From Ignelater luminosus (lineage: Eukaryota; Arthropoda; Insecta; Coleoptera; Elateridae): DNA of 64,000 nucleotides. Shown here piece after piece: positions 20,661 through 34,140 of the stretch. The first letter of the stretch is position 1, and every line of letters begins with the position of its first letter. Where the stretch lies: the NCBI GenBank assembly GCA_011009095.1, contig VTPC01005845.1, forward strand, positions 101,814-165,813, read 5' to 3'. Under the pieces are notes generated by a model. The model made no database searches. It had not been told where the DNA came from and worked only from the letters and a program-made list of their open reading frames with translations. The translations under genes and the position numbers were made by a program.

Positions 20661-23600
20661 AATTCGTGGACTTTTCTAGCAAAGTTTTCAATTTCACCAA
20701 ATACCAAAAATGATGCATTGATATTGAATAAACTACAAAAGCGTAACCTTCAAGAAACTGAAAGCCATCAGAAGTACCTCGGCCTCCATAACATGTTTTT
20801 GACTCTAGTACATATTAACGTGTTTACTATTTAGAGTATAAAAGAAAGGTATTGGCAATTCCTTACTAATTCATGGTTTTTTTCTTAATTCAAAATTATT
20901 CATATCAAGAGAATTCGATTTTGATTTTTCTACATTACAAGGAAGATCAAATCGTAAACGAAATTTTGGGCATGGTAATAGTGATTGTTTCTTGGCAAGG
21001 TAAAACGTAATTTGTGTTCATTTATTAATTAAAGTAATTATTACTTCTAAGATGTAGGTACTTATTCTTATTTTATTTTCTGGGAAAGATTCAGCAGTGC
21101 AACTCACTTCTTCTGTAAAAATTTGAGCAATAACTGAATAATCGCAAAGTAACAAAAAATATGACAAACCTCACTTCAATGTCGCGACTAAACTCGAACT
21201 GGAGATGGACGTAGTTGAAGTATAATAAACTTCATAAAGTAAAAACATTCCCTAGGGTATTTACGCATCTGCTCTAACTATGACAAATTACATATGAAGA
21301 AGAACAAATTATTAATACAAAAACAAAGAAAAGTAATGCTGATGATAAACATGATAGGGCAACCTATTTATTCAAAGTATGTGTACTTCCTAAGCAGAAT
21401 GATACGATAAATGTGAAATAAATAATGCAAACTATTCTTTTAATATAATTCGGTCAAAATTATTAACTCTGCTAGTTAATTTTTTATTTAGTCTCAGACG
21501 TCTCACCTTGAACTATAATAATATTTTCGTCAATACAATATTCAAACCATCTGAACTTTTACGTAAAATACAAACAAATAAAATGTAACGTAAAACTCCG
21601 CCCTTTTCTAGTAAGTTATTCAGACTAATTGTTTAATAAATTGTACCATAAGTCGTATCATTCCCTTCCACAACGGGATTGCTGGGAGCTGACTACTAGA
21701 AAGTAGTTTTCAGTCACCCATGTTGGTCGATAAGGATTCTAAAAAATAAAAGAGGAATAAAAATTTAACGAGCGCCCTAGAAATATCCTACACAGGGACA
21801 ATGGTAGGATGGGATGCCTCCAATAAAGCTGAGAATTAGCTTAAAAATAACTTTTAGTAATAACACTTGCCAATAGTTTAATAAAGTTATATTGAGAAAC
21901 TCGCAAGATCCAAAAAAGACAGCATTAAGAAGATATAAATCAAATATATAAATGAACGAATAACAGACAAGTTAACTGTAGACTTAAACAAATTATAATC
22001 AAAATTATAAGTGACATGCACAATGTAAATGAATTATCCCACAAGCAACAAATAAATAAATCGTGTAGAATATGCAAATATATACGAAAGCGAAGTTATT
22101 AAAAATATTGTATACCAGAATTAAATTAGTTATCTAATTGAGTAGAGCTAATTTAATCGCAGTCTTGCTTCAAGCCGATTCAAAAGGAAGGCAAAAACAC
22201 CTTTCAAAAGCGGCAAGCCAAAAAATATAATTACCCCGCAAGCCTGGGCTAGCGGCGAGAATCGGAGGAGGAAAATAAGTAAATAAAACCACAATGATAA
22301 AGAAAAATTGAATTTTGGCTAAGTACGGCCACTTTACAATCATTAAGAAATTGAAGTTCGCCAAGATTTAACTCTCCCAACAATAACTGAAACAATATTT
22401 TGGCTTCCATAGTGACCTCAGATTATTCAAGATGTCCAGATATATCAAGATTATTCACCATGATCATATGCCATCTCGACACTATGTGGCATAGAAAATT
22501 CTACCTATCTCTTCCAAATATGATAAAAGGTTAACATCAATTTACTCATTCTTCTTAATTAGGCTTTAAGCCAACAGAAATCATTCAAACTTGTTCAAGG
22601 AAAAACATAAAAACACCAGCAGCTGGCAAAAATCGAATTCGTCTGACAAAACAAAACTGATTCGAACAGTATTAAACGGACCTATGAATAATAAATTAAT
22701 AAAACCAGGTAAAATCAAAGCTGTGGTTAATAAAAGGCAATAATTTATAGATACAGTCTCTGTTTTCAGAGCTCAAAACTAACACAACGATGATTTTATC
22801 AACTTAAGGCCTTTAAAAGGGGAAAGAAAAGTATGCAACTCAAACTAGAAGCGGATCAGGGGTAATAAAAAGAAAACAATACACTGGAAAAATTTAAAAA
22901 TGAATTTGTTAATCATTGTATTAAATAAAGGCCAATACAAATTAAAGCTTGTAATTATTTTAAACGTTTGTTAAAAAAACAGTAACTGTTACAAAATGTT
23001 CAATTACCCCAAACACAATCGAAAATGAGATTTGTTAATTAAACTTTAAACAATACCTAAAGTTACAAGCTGTATGACGTGCAATTTAATTGCAAACAGT
23101 ACATATTCCGTGAAAACCCGTCTGAGGCAACAAACATTGAAAATTCACAAACTCCTTTAGAATCGCCTTGCGATTGAACGTTTAGAAAGTAATAGTAAAT
23201 GTTTCTAATAGGTTATAGCAGGATTAACAGTTTTTGTTTTTAATTATACAGAGAATAGAAAATGCCACCGGACAAAATTTACGTGTTCTGCCGTGCCATT
23301 ATTACAAAATCATAAAGTGTTTATAGGAAACGTTAATTTATCTATTATTAGCGAGAATTATAGCTTTGCAAAAATATTCAACAAAAGCCAGCGCACAGGC
23401 TTTTGTAAATGATTCCCTAAGTCTTTTATTTGAAAAATTAAAAATTGTGAAACACAAAGTTCTCGTTTTACAAATGCAAAACACGCTTATCACGGAAAAG
23501 TATCTCCGCCTTGTAACAAGCAAAATCAGAGAAAGTGACCTTAATGCCCGTACAGACTAAAAGTTGTGCTCGAAGCAGCTCAAAGTCGGAGAAAGGGGGT

Positions 23601-24630
23601 TCACAAGGCAACCTAATACAAATTGAATTAAAAACTCAATAGAAAAACATACTTATAACTTTAGGATATCAAAATCAGTATGGGCGCCAGGAACCATGAC
23701 AAGATCACTGTCTTCCCTGGCGTGGTTCGTCATCAGAAAACACTCCGAACATATATAAGTATGTAAAGAACACCCTGATAGATCTTTTAGAACTAAAATA
23801 AAGGTGTGGCCGTGTTCACAATCCCAAAATTAATTAAATGCAAATTATGGTAAACACTATTTAAGCCATGAAATATAGACTTGCAGATTTTATTTCCAAC
23901 CGCTCGCCAGATTCTTGAAGTATTATATACAACTAAATAATTGTAAACAGGACAAAAAACCACTTCTAACGAGTTTTAATAAACTTTTCAGCACAATGAT
24001 GTGAATTTGCAGTAGAATATTCCTTTGGCGTGAACCCTTTAAATAAAACACTCGAGGGTTGCCTCGGTTCAGTTTCTAACGACTGTCTCTGCGCGTTTTT
24101 TGGTGCGCCAAACAAGCTAAACTTAAAGCCATGTCTAGCTAGGCGAAACCGTGCCAATCATGGGTGAAACAAAGATGACTAAACACATACGTCGGAAGTT
24201 ATAGCAAACCGAGAAGACACATCACAACCGAGCCCACAAAACACGGGAACCCATTTGGCCTAATAATGTATCAGGTTTTTCCTTGTTAACAAAATGTTAA
24301 GATATGAATCGTCTGCGTTTACTATGCACAATAGATAACTCATTGACAAACCGGAATGTTCATATTATAATAAAAACACGCACTTTTCTACTAATATATT
24401 TGCCGATGTCCCTTAAAAGACAGGATCACACAGGTATCATCGGTAAACACAACACACCCCATTTTATACTTTTTGACAATTTAATATTAAAACTAATCAT
24501 ACGTAATCAACATTAATTCTTTTTTATATTCTTCAAAATTATATATAATCATCCAGAATTCATTCTCCTATGCACTCCAGCTGGTTGGTATCGAAAACGA
24601 CAGTAACCTACGCGCACTTTACTCTGATTT
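20661..24630. other. AT-rich stretch, nothing recognised
   Basis: Four kilobases with only short, low-complexity open frames. A small hairpin (CTACTAGAAAGTAG, about 21694) is the only structure noted. No transposon family was recognised. Confidence 0.5.
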
Positions 24631-24639
24631 TTATTGCAC

Positions 24640-26670
24640 TACACAATATCTAAGAGCTTGGCTCTCTTCAGTCGTCAAACATAATGATTGTTCAACAGCT
24701 GACGCAGCCTCGCCTCATCCTTGGCAGCCATTCTCTTGATCTCAGTGGATACTATTAGAATATTCAAATCTTGGTGAATATCCCTAGAAACTTTATTTTA
24801 GAATTTTTCTATGATATCGATATTCGAGTTTTTGCTGCAGCCCCAGACTTGGCTTCCATAAAGCCAAAATGGTTTAAGGGTCTAGTTATAGATGATAATT
24901 TTGTTATGTAGTGCAAGTTGGGAATTTCTCCCCAACAATCAGTACTGTTTTCTGAAACAGATATCTAGTTCTTTTCGTTTTTCTTGGCGTTTCCACCTCA
25001 ACTTAGCATCCAGGTTCATGCCAAGATATTTATCATCCTTTCCATATGGAACGGTAGTTCCATTGATTATCAATGAGGAAGAATTCTTCAGTTTTCAATT
25101 AGTAAAATTAATATGATTTTCCTTCATTTAGTCCGCTTTTCTATTGTTGCGTCCACTCCAACAACTGGACAACAGCCAATTAGGTCTTGTTTCTTGATTC
25201 TGCAGCGTCCTTGTCACTCGCCAACGATTGCGTATCATACGCGAAGATTGCGACGGTGATTCCTGAAATATTTAGCAAATCGTTATTATAGAGCAAGTAC
25301 AGTAAGTGGGGCTCCCGCATTGATCTCTTTAAGGTTAGAGTATCGATCTTTTTGTTTTATTCTGAACCTACGGTTGGACAGATATGATGTTAAAATTTCA
25401 AAAAAATGTTTTGAAAGCATCTTCTCCAGCTTGTAGGTGCCACACTTTATCGAAAGCCTGTGCCACATCCAAGAACAAAGCAGAACAAACTTGTTCTTCT
25501 TCCAGTGCTTTCTCTATAATATCTGTGATCCTACGGACTTGATCAGTAGTAGAATGTTTACTTTTAAAGCCAAACTGATATTCAGGTATTAGACTGTTTT
25601 CTTCAATTAAGGGTTTTAGTTTTTCAAGTAGCAGTTTCTCGAAAAGCTTCAAGATTGTTGGCAATAACGAAATTGGTCTGTAGGAGCTAACAATGATTGG
25701 GTTTCTCCCAGGTTTTGGTATCATGATGACCTCTGGCACATACCTTAGTACAGCATTGTACAAGTACGTTAACATCACTACTCGTTTTCTTGGTAAATAC
25801 TTAAATGTCATGCCCGTGATTAGGTTAAATCCGAGAGCTTTCCTTGGATTAAGATTGATTTTGATTTCTTCCATGATTTCCTTGGCAGTGATTATCGGAA
25901 TTATTTCTTCATTGGTATTGTCCACAGCTAAATATTTCGCAAATAAGTCCGCTTTTTGTTTAATATCCATTTACGTTTCTTATTGGTGAAATTGAGGTGA
26001 TCGGTCTCTTGATTTTTTTGGTTGCCTTCCAGAGGGAGTAACCAGTGTCCTTTTCCGGTGACAACCCATTCAGGCATGTGTTGAATAAGTCATTTTTTTA
26101 AATTTTAGAATGTCTCTTTTTAGTTTTTGCGTTTTATTGTTCAAGGCATTCTTGTCAATTGGGTCTGTGGTCATTTGCCACCTTCTTCTGGCCTTCGGCT
26201 TTTATTTAATAGGTGTTATTATTTCCGTACATGTGTATTTGCTCTAGAGCTTTCCCATGCAGCTTTCTGAATTGTTATTATAAATTTTTCAGCTGTGCCA
26301 TCCAGCTGTTCCTTAGTCTTTAAAGAGACTTTTAGATGAATACTATTCTGAAGTTTTCTGAATTGTTCCCAGTCAGTGGTTTTGTTAGTGAGAGTTACTT
26401 GTGCTTTCTTTAAAGACCGTTTCACTGAGTGTCATTAAGATTGCCGAGTGGTCAGAGTCTAGATCAAAGTTGTCCTCTACACTTTATGAAATTAGCTTAC
26501 ACTTTACGTGTTATGAAAAACTCCAGCAAATCTGGAAATTTTGTGTCTGTCAGTAGGCCAGTAGGTAGGCCTGCCAATTGAGTGAAAACTGTATCTCAAT
26601 TCTTGGATTGCCTTTCGGAGTTCCCTGCCTTTAGTGGTGGTCAATCTAGATGTTTGACGTTATTATAAAT
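24640..26670 (-). pseudogene. Jockey-type LINE ORF2, 5'-truncated copy
   Basis: The minus strand carries the same family as the intact element at 56-59 kb. From the end of the endonuclease (RLTTTKGRELRKAIQELRY near 26640, then PTYWPTD) it runs to the reverse transcriptase. SSYRPISLLPTILKLFEKLL (about 25660) and LFLDVAQAFDKVWH (about 25450) are intact. The catalytic box is mutated (FAYDTQSLA where FADD or FVDD is expected, about 25225). The C-terminal end includes WLYGSQVWGC-like sequence and RLRQLLNNHYV (about 24690). A 98-codon plus-strand reading opposite 25693-25989 is only its shadow. Truncation at the 5' side is typical of LINE insertion. Many stops make it inactive. Confidence 0.9.
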
Positions 26671-26968
26671 CTTTCCCCGGCACTGCTTAACCAATTAGTG
26701 CATAAAGTTACTTTTTATTAAAATTTTAGATTTTGTATGTGAAAATGTATTTATAAAAGTCCAATAGAATGGTTTATAGTGAAAGAAATATTACCTTATC
26801 ACTAACTGTTCTAAAATGGCATACTCATTTAAAGAAAATCTAGGCACACGGGCATGAAGAAATTCACATATTCAAGGTCTTCATTTTATATCTAGGGGAC
26901 AGTAAGCTACTCTCACCATCAGTTTCTGGATCATCATTTCAATACATATCAATGTAAGTTGTACTTAC

Positions 26969-27043
26969 CTCCTTTTATGATATGTTTAATAGATTCTTTA
27001 ATAATGATAGCACTTTCATCCCTTGCCCACGCCCCCGTATAAG
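26969..27043 (-). CDS. Candidate 75-bp coding exon, minus strand
   Basis: On the minus strand it follows a good acceptor (TTTACATTCTAATCTTCAG, with a branch-point-like TCTAAT) and precedes a strong donor (GGAG|GTAAGTAC). Exactly one frame is open. It gives 24 residues starting YTGAWARDESAI and ending KHIIKG, with two bases of a split codon at the start and one at the end. Composition is richer in GC than the flanks. Its end phase fits the start of the candidate exon at 13790-13840. The protein family was not recognised. I regard it as the best host-gene signal in the window. Confidence 0.5.
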
Positions 27044-30000
27044 CTGAAGATTAGAATGTAAATTAAGCCATATTAAAACAGACTCGACCTGGAGCAGCGT
27101 CAACAGGGACAGTTCCACGAATTTTGCACAGCTCAAGTACGATAAACCATTTTTAAAAGAAACCACAGACGCGTTTTAAATAAACATTGTACAAATAAAT
27201 TCAAAAATACTTTCAACTAGAAATTCGATAAGCGAAAATAACTAAAGACATTTGTAGAATTATTAAGATAAAATAAAATTTTTAAATAAAATTACAATCT
27301 CTCGGCGCTGCGACCTGAATTTGCTCGTTATCCATAGTGTCATGATTTTGTAAAAATTTTAAGCGCTCAACGATTAGATTTCCTAACAAAGGGATTGCGT
27401 CACCCAGCCATACAAGATCTAGTATTTTCAAAATAAATCCAAGTGAGATTTGCTAAAAATTGCCTGGGAAGATTTAATAAAGCTTCAGTGAGGTACTAAC
27501 AATTAGAAATATTTGATAATATCAAACTATATAAAGATAAAGCAATAATTAAAGCGAGATAACAAATCTAAACATGATTTTTACAGTAGTTGGAATTTCC
27601 ACAGTAGGTTACTAGGAGATTAAGCTTAACGAGAAATATCTCCAAAACAATTTTCTCCGTCTTAACATACATTATCGCCGCGCGAGTATAAAATTATGAA
27701 ACTGCACAGTAGAAATTTATGCTTCTTACGTAATACTGCTCGTTTTGTCTTATTATTAGTATTATTTCAATTCGTATAAATATTATGAGTTATAATCGAG
27801 CGTTGTGCCTGCGTTATCGTGCAATTTTCTACAGATTAAATTTTTCCGTGATCGGATTTATGTAAAATATTTAGATGGAAAGAACTTACTTTAGTTATAA
27901 TGTAATACCTTTATATCAATCTTATGAGAAAACTCAGTTGAAATTTTAAATATCAGTTGTCTTCTCATTTGTAATTTAAAATCTATGATTGAATATCGCT
28001 TACACGACTCACGGAAGGAAAAACCTCTGCTTATATTACAATTACAGAAGAAAGAAGAACCGTAAGATTCTTTTTATTTCCACAAACATTAAAGTTTAAT
28101 TTGAAAACTGTGTTTTCCCTGTTTATAAGGTAGAATAATGAAGTAAACAATACAAAAAAATGTTACCCTTGTTTTCTAAAGTCAATGTGCAGGTTTATAA
28201 TTACTGTACGCGTTAAATATCATATTAAGCAAATTATTTTAATTTTCATTTTACTACGTAACACGTAAAAGCTTTTAATGCTTTTAATTAACCGTTGCTA
28301 AGTCAAATTAAAGGCTCTGTCTTAATAACATAATAATTTAGCATATTTTTGTAATTTATTGAATCATTGAGAAATAATTGTTCAGTTCATAACGCGTGCG
28401 CAATTGAAGTTTGTAGAAAGCACGCAACATCGTCACGCAATGCTAATGAAAAGCTTCTTTTATAACGCGAGCCCCGCATTTTAGAAATTTTAATATTGAA
28501 ATCCGAAACGTGGACAAGGTTGCCAGTTACGTGAAAATGGCTAAACAGAATCTGTTCTGAATATTAAGTTCCTGTTGCTGTTGCTAAATTGTTACGTGTA
28601 ATAGGACGAATGTGGTTTCTGTCGATGTTAATGGAACAATATTAAATTCGACCGAAGAATCCGTCCTAACCTCAAGGAAACTTGCGGCTACCAACAACTG
28701 TCATTTCTCGTTACCGAGACACCTTAATAACTATAATCCCTTGTCAATTTAATGTATTTATTTCTGTCGGTTATTTCAGGAAGGTCAGCTTATAAAGTGT
28801 TGGTTCCACTTTTATCTAAAAAAATGATACGCCTAAAAAATGATATCAATTAACAATGTTGCCGAAAAAAAAGTAAGCACGCAAAAAATACTTATATCTC
28901 TCTCGAGTTTAGCAAAACTGGCGCTAATAAAACACAAAAAGAAACTACTCCACGATGAGTTTTTTGCCTGCGGTTATAGATCTGGATTCGCTGTTGAGGG
29001 TGTTGGGGATTTTATCGGGTCAATTGCTTTTGTTTTGTGTTTTTCTCAAGAACGAAAAACTTGTGTTGATATTTTTGACGTTGTTGTTTATCAAGTAAGT
29101 CGATCGTTTTATTTCCCACCAATTTCTTAATAGACTTTTCTCGGAGATTTTACCTTCTTCAGAAATGCTTATTACACTATAGTGGCGCTCTTAACGAAAT
29201 GTGAAAGGGCGAAAGGTTGCTTAATCAACTAATCGATGAAATTTAACAAAAGACAGGAAGAATAAGGGTGCGAAAGTAATATTAAGTCTGTCCTTTGACC
29301 GTACCTTCATTGTACATTTCGTTTTATTATTAACTTCTTCCCTTGAATCATTAAAGTTTAGTCGTTTGAAAAGCTTTGGAAAATATTAAAGAATTTCCTC
29401 CAATTTAGAAGAACATGCAAACAATGCAATTTTTAAATTCGTTTCATCTATATGTACGATAGAAATTGCCGTCACTTTTCCGTCCTAGATACTCTGTATA
29501 TGTATTCAACACAATGTCCATTCGTTTCACCCTCATCAGACAGCAGACGTGTTTTCTATTCAAACATTGCATACAATGTTTACCAGCAATTGCCCTTTGA
29601 AAAATGAAAACGATCAATTTCAGAAATAGCGCACGAGGACTTCCTGCTGTTTATGTGAAATATGGATATAGAAAGCGCGGAGTTTTTCCTATGGAATTTC
29701 AGTTACGCTGCCGCCTCTCTTTTATAAATAACACAAAAATATGAAAAGTACTTGTAAATTTTACACTTGATGTTTGCTTTTAAATTTTCAGAATCACTTT
29801 TACTGCGAAAGCTTTTACAAAAATAACTAGTTTGGGGTTTGCTTGCCTTTTGTATAACATAGAGACGTTCGTGTTAAACATATGTTTAAATTTTGTTTTT
29901 GAATGAATCCTTTTCGCCCTTTGACATTATAAATATGTTTTTATTTTAAAAAAATATGCGCACCTAGTACGTTTTTTAGGGAATTAAATAAAATATTTTA

Positions 30001-32160
30001 AAAGGATTATTTACTTTGTAACTTGAGAATTTAAAACATAAAAATAATAAATTCGTTTGGACTAGTCAATAATTCATTTTAGCACCTTAAGAAATCTCCA
30101 TGGCATATAACAGTATTAACAATAAATAAAGGAGGTGTCTAGGCTATTCTAAAACGGACATAACATATTTTACTCCAGGGCATGTTGGCCTTTTCCAATA
30201 TGTACATATGTTGCACATACAGTTAAGATTTACATTTCTGTTTCTTTTACTTTCTTTCATTATGATTTCTATTTAAATAAAAAATCTTGCAATGCCTCAC
30301 GAATAAAATAACTGATAAAGTATAAAAAATTGGTTTAAGATTGGAAATGAAAAACGACTTGTGAGTATATGTGCAAATGATTGTTAAAATTCCGGGTCAT
30401 GCCATAAAATAACTTGAGCAAACCTTACTCTCCTGTAAGCGTGTTTGCACTCCTACGGATACAAGCATCGATTTCCTAGTCTAACAAGATAGAATTTTTG
30501 AGAAGCCAAAACGGCGTGTGATGTGAATAGGATTAAACCAGTATTTATTATTATAAGCAGGGCTTGCAAAACATTAATTCTCAAAAGAGACGCTTTCATT
30601 TTTTATTCATTTATGTTAGGTACTTTTCTCAAAGCCTACGCTTGCTTGCACTTTATTTAAAAGCAATATTTATAATAAGGGGATTCTTTTGACATTTAGT
30701 GTATACTATGCAAAAATGAATTTTTTTATAAAAATGTTGAGTGGATATAATTTGACAAAATTCTTTTAATCTCCAATACGGACAATTAGATCGAGAATAC
30801 CAAAACAAAAACAAAAGTTCTATACAAAGAATCTAAAACGCTTCTTTCTTATTTCAAATAAAAGAAAATTTGCAGTAGCAGCATACTTAACCTAGAAATT
30901 TATCTTATTTCAGTTTTTTTTAGAGAAAACCAAGTAAAAGGCACGGCCAGTACTTCAAGGTTTTCAACATTTATGAAATATAAACATACCACAAGTACTA
31001 CATCAAAAAGATTTTCAAACTTTCATTTCAACGACCATACCATGAGCGTTAATTAGCTTACTACTCGTAATAAAAGGATGGAGCATTTAAAGATTTATCT
31101 ATTCGACTAGAAAAAAAGGAGCTATCAAGCAAAAAAGAATTTCTCGATATAGTTTACCGACAGTGCCATCCCTTTAAAAAGGATTTCTTCTTTGTCTCTT
31201 GAAAAACGCTGCCCATAAAGAAATTTCTTCAAAACTGGAAATGATGGTTCAGCTGCCAAAACAATATCGAATGACAGCCTGAGCTTTTCTCGACATGTTC
31301 ACTCGTTCTCCTCTTTTCTCCTTCATAGATTCTCCCGAAGTAATTATCGTGTTGGCGTAGATCTCCCTATTTATATTTGTCTCAATCTATAATATTGAAA
31401 AGCAGAAAATGGTAGTCATGACCTTCCTTCAGATCTTTCTACTTTGAACTATTAGGAGTGCACTGCATATACTCCATTTTGGACTCAGAATTTCTATAAT
31501 ACATCCAGTCACCAAACGATAAAAACAGTTGTAAATATTTTTTTTTGAAAGGTCGCCTTTAATAAACTCTCTATTCAACCTGCTTACCCCAAATTCAACT
31601 ATATAGGAAGATGATGACGGTAATAATGAAACTATGTAACGTTCACTTTTTGCTTCCGTTACATGTGTTATATTTAATCTGCGCTTCTTTTAATAATTTT
31701 TTTTTGTTGGAGAGGTTTTTTTTGATACTGATGAGTCTACACCAAAAGGTTGATTAATTTTGTTGTAGTTTTTTTAATTTCTGAATTCAATCTAACGTCA
31801 ATAAACTTCTCTATTTTTTATATATTTAAGCAAGCAAGACGGAGGGTGCAATTGTTCCCAACGTTGAGTTTAGTTTCTTATTGCAGGATTATGGAATTTA
31901 AACAGCTGTTAGCGAGTAAATCTCTGTTTGTTTTGGGTTTAATCTTAAGATCCGGTTAGTAACTTGGATAGGTACATGTCATCAGAGTAATAGTTTTCAT
32001 AGTTAAAATTTCTTCGTGAATTTGATTTACTTTACTTCTCTTGCACCTTTGTGTGTGAAATAAATAGAGGACTAAATGTAGAGCCCGATGCTGGCTAATA
32101 ATTTGTTTCTGACTGCCTTTGTAAATTTTATTTTAACAGAAATTTTTTGTATTCTTCAAT
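27044..32160. other. AT-rich stretch, no recognised gene
   Basis: A TATA-box-like TATAAAA at 27687 follows a CGCGCG patch and could be a core promoter, weakly supported. The plus-strand open frame 28840-29130 (96 codons) ends beside a donor-like GTAAGT at 29095. A long pyrimidine tract before 29053 could make 29053-29094 a short exon. A 36-bp minus-strand segment near 29157-29192, in the same phase as the exons at 26969 and 13790, is also splice-flanked. None could be tied to a known protein. Confidence 0.3.
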
Positions 32161-34140
32161 AAGCTTTTCAAATTTTCCCTGCGGAGGTCACACTGTGATA
32201 TCCCGATTGGTTGCGAGAGGGTTTTTCTATTTTCTTCCGCAAACCGGTTGTTCCCGGCCTATGCCATTGCTGTGAGTGGCAAAGGTTCGTTTACACATTG
32301 GAATAAATTGATACTCCTGATTGTATCAACGGTGATTCTGATGGGAGTTTTGTTTTCGTCTTTTAGCTTCTTGGTAACGAAAGTCAAGAACAGCTTCTGT
32401 AAATGTTTTTGTGTGAAGCTTGAAAGAATCATGGAGTTCTTCCTGGAACTTTGAATTGGGTTCATCACCTCATCACAAAGCGCATAGTCTAGAGCGTTGC
32501 AGCAATAAGGAAGGATTAATTGATAAATGGTACAGGAAGTAGAAAATCCATCTGCCTAGAAAATTCACATTTCGACCTATGCTTCCAGGGTTGCCTTATA
32601 TTAATTCTGTTTTAATCACGGACGATTCCAGGTGTATCCCTAAATTTAGGATGAAAATTTATTTGCTCGTAGACATGCTGGCGGCCGTGCTTGCAGATAT
32701 GCTCACGGCCGTGTTTGCAGCCATTCTCGCTCTGTACAAAAAACGGTGGTGGGAAACTCAGAAGAAAAACTTTTGATAAAGCTTCTAAATGTAGACAGCA
32801 ACAATGTTTGTGAAAATTACAAATGTAAACGCGGACCGTAGTTGGTTGGTTATTTGGTGGTGACAATGCTTGTAATGTTGAACGGTGAAATATCTGTTGA
32901 GTGCTAATGATTTACCCCGAACCTCCAGAATGCAACCGTAGCATAAGAACCGCTGACTATGTCGTTCAATGGTTTGATGGAACTGATTCGGTGGTAAATG
33001 ACTTGTAGGAATGAGTTGGCAGTTTTGGCAGACTTGTTGGTTTTAAAGGCGTTGGTGAGAACTTTGCGAGGGTCAAGAAAAATATCTCTTAGCTGAGAGG
33101 AGGGGGATTCGAATATAGGTATTTTTTGAGACTGTATGCAACAGAGAATTACCATAAACATGAATTCTACATATTACAGATACTGTACATTGATCAAGCT
33201 CTCTATTCGTTTTAGGAAATATCCACTTTGTAGAAATAATTAAAGGTTTAGTTCATAAAATACTATCTGTTTATAAAGAAAAGATATGAATGGAAACAAA
33301 TTCCTCTTAATTCGAGTTTAGTGTAGGGAAATCCATTTTTAAATTGCCCTTTAACTGGTAATTCTATAACTGTCGGAAAAATGTTATTCTGTAAGAATGT
33401 TTTTGCCACAGTGTAGATATGGACTGCAGACCTTAACCAGAAGTTATATCATGCTTTATTCGAACTTCATTGACTGATTACTAGTCCAATCCGTAACAAA
33501 AAAATTTGGTTTAGGCCAACAGTAATTTACAATTTTAACCCTGTCTTTGTTGCGGCCTAGTGAACTCGTTAACGATTTCTTTTTTATGGATATGTACGCA
33601 ATGTATGCCTTTTACTATCGCTCGTTTTAGATATAATACGTAAAACAGTCAATTAAGGCCTATGCCCAGGAGTAGGCAAACAATAGCTGGAAAAAAAAAG
33701 AAATAAGGATAGACTTTCGATATTACGTTACAGAAGGTCTTCGGTGATCTCATAAGTTGTTCTGGCAAAAGACAGCGTGTTTAAAGAGCGGAGGTCTAAC
33801 TGTAAAGAATTGGAATTAGATTTTACTGCGACAGGAAATAGCAAAATTCTGCACTTTGTAAATGATTGTGAAACGATAGTCACTTTACAGATTTCAGAGT
33901 TTATATAGACCATTCAAACCACCAAGTAAAGTAGCAGTAGCAGCCTGAGATATTGGTGGTATCCGGCGACAAGTCGATAATGCTGTTTTACGATCATTGG
34001 CTTCTCGATGCTGCTGTGTACAGAACTGTGGCTCTTTGACCTTACAGCGGTTGTTGAGTGATCTAGGGAAAATGTGTACTAAAGGTTCATATTGTAATGT
34101 AATAAACTCTTCGGAGCGAAACAATGGATACTATAACACC
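32160..34140. other. Coding-like region of unknown nature
   Basis: Several minus-strand open frames of 60-85 codons lie close together (32259-32468, 32612-32866, 32904-33161, 33728-33913, 33894-34124). The region is GC-richer than its flanks. This suggests a decayed gene or transposon read on the minus strand, but no family motif was recognised. Confidence 0.3.
32672..32719 (+). repeat. 24-bp tandem repeat, two full units plus a part
   Basis: GACATGCTGGCGGCCGTGCT-TGCA is followed directly by a copy with four changes, then a partial third unit (GCCATTCTCGC). Read in the plus-strand frame the units give an 8-residue hydrophobic repeat (DMLAAVLA, DMLTAVFA). Confidence 0.75.

Noticed and set aside
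25693-25989. Plus-strand 98-codon open frame
   Set aside because: It lies exactly opposite the Jockey-type reverse transcriptase and reads as its complement.
27687-27693. TATAAAA box as a promoter
   Set aside because: An isolated TATAAAA in AT-rich DNA with no convincing initiator or downstream coding exon. Mentioned only in the gap note.
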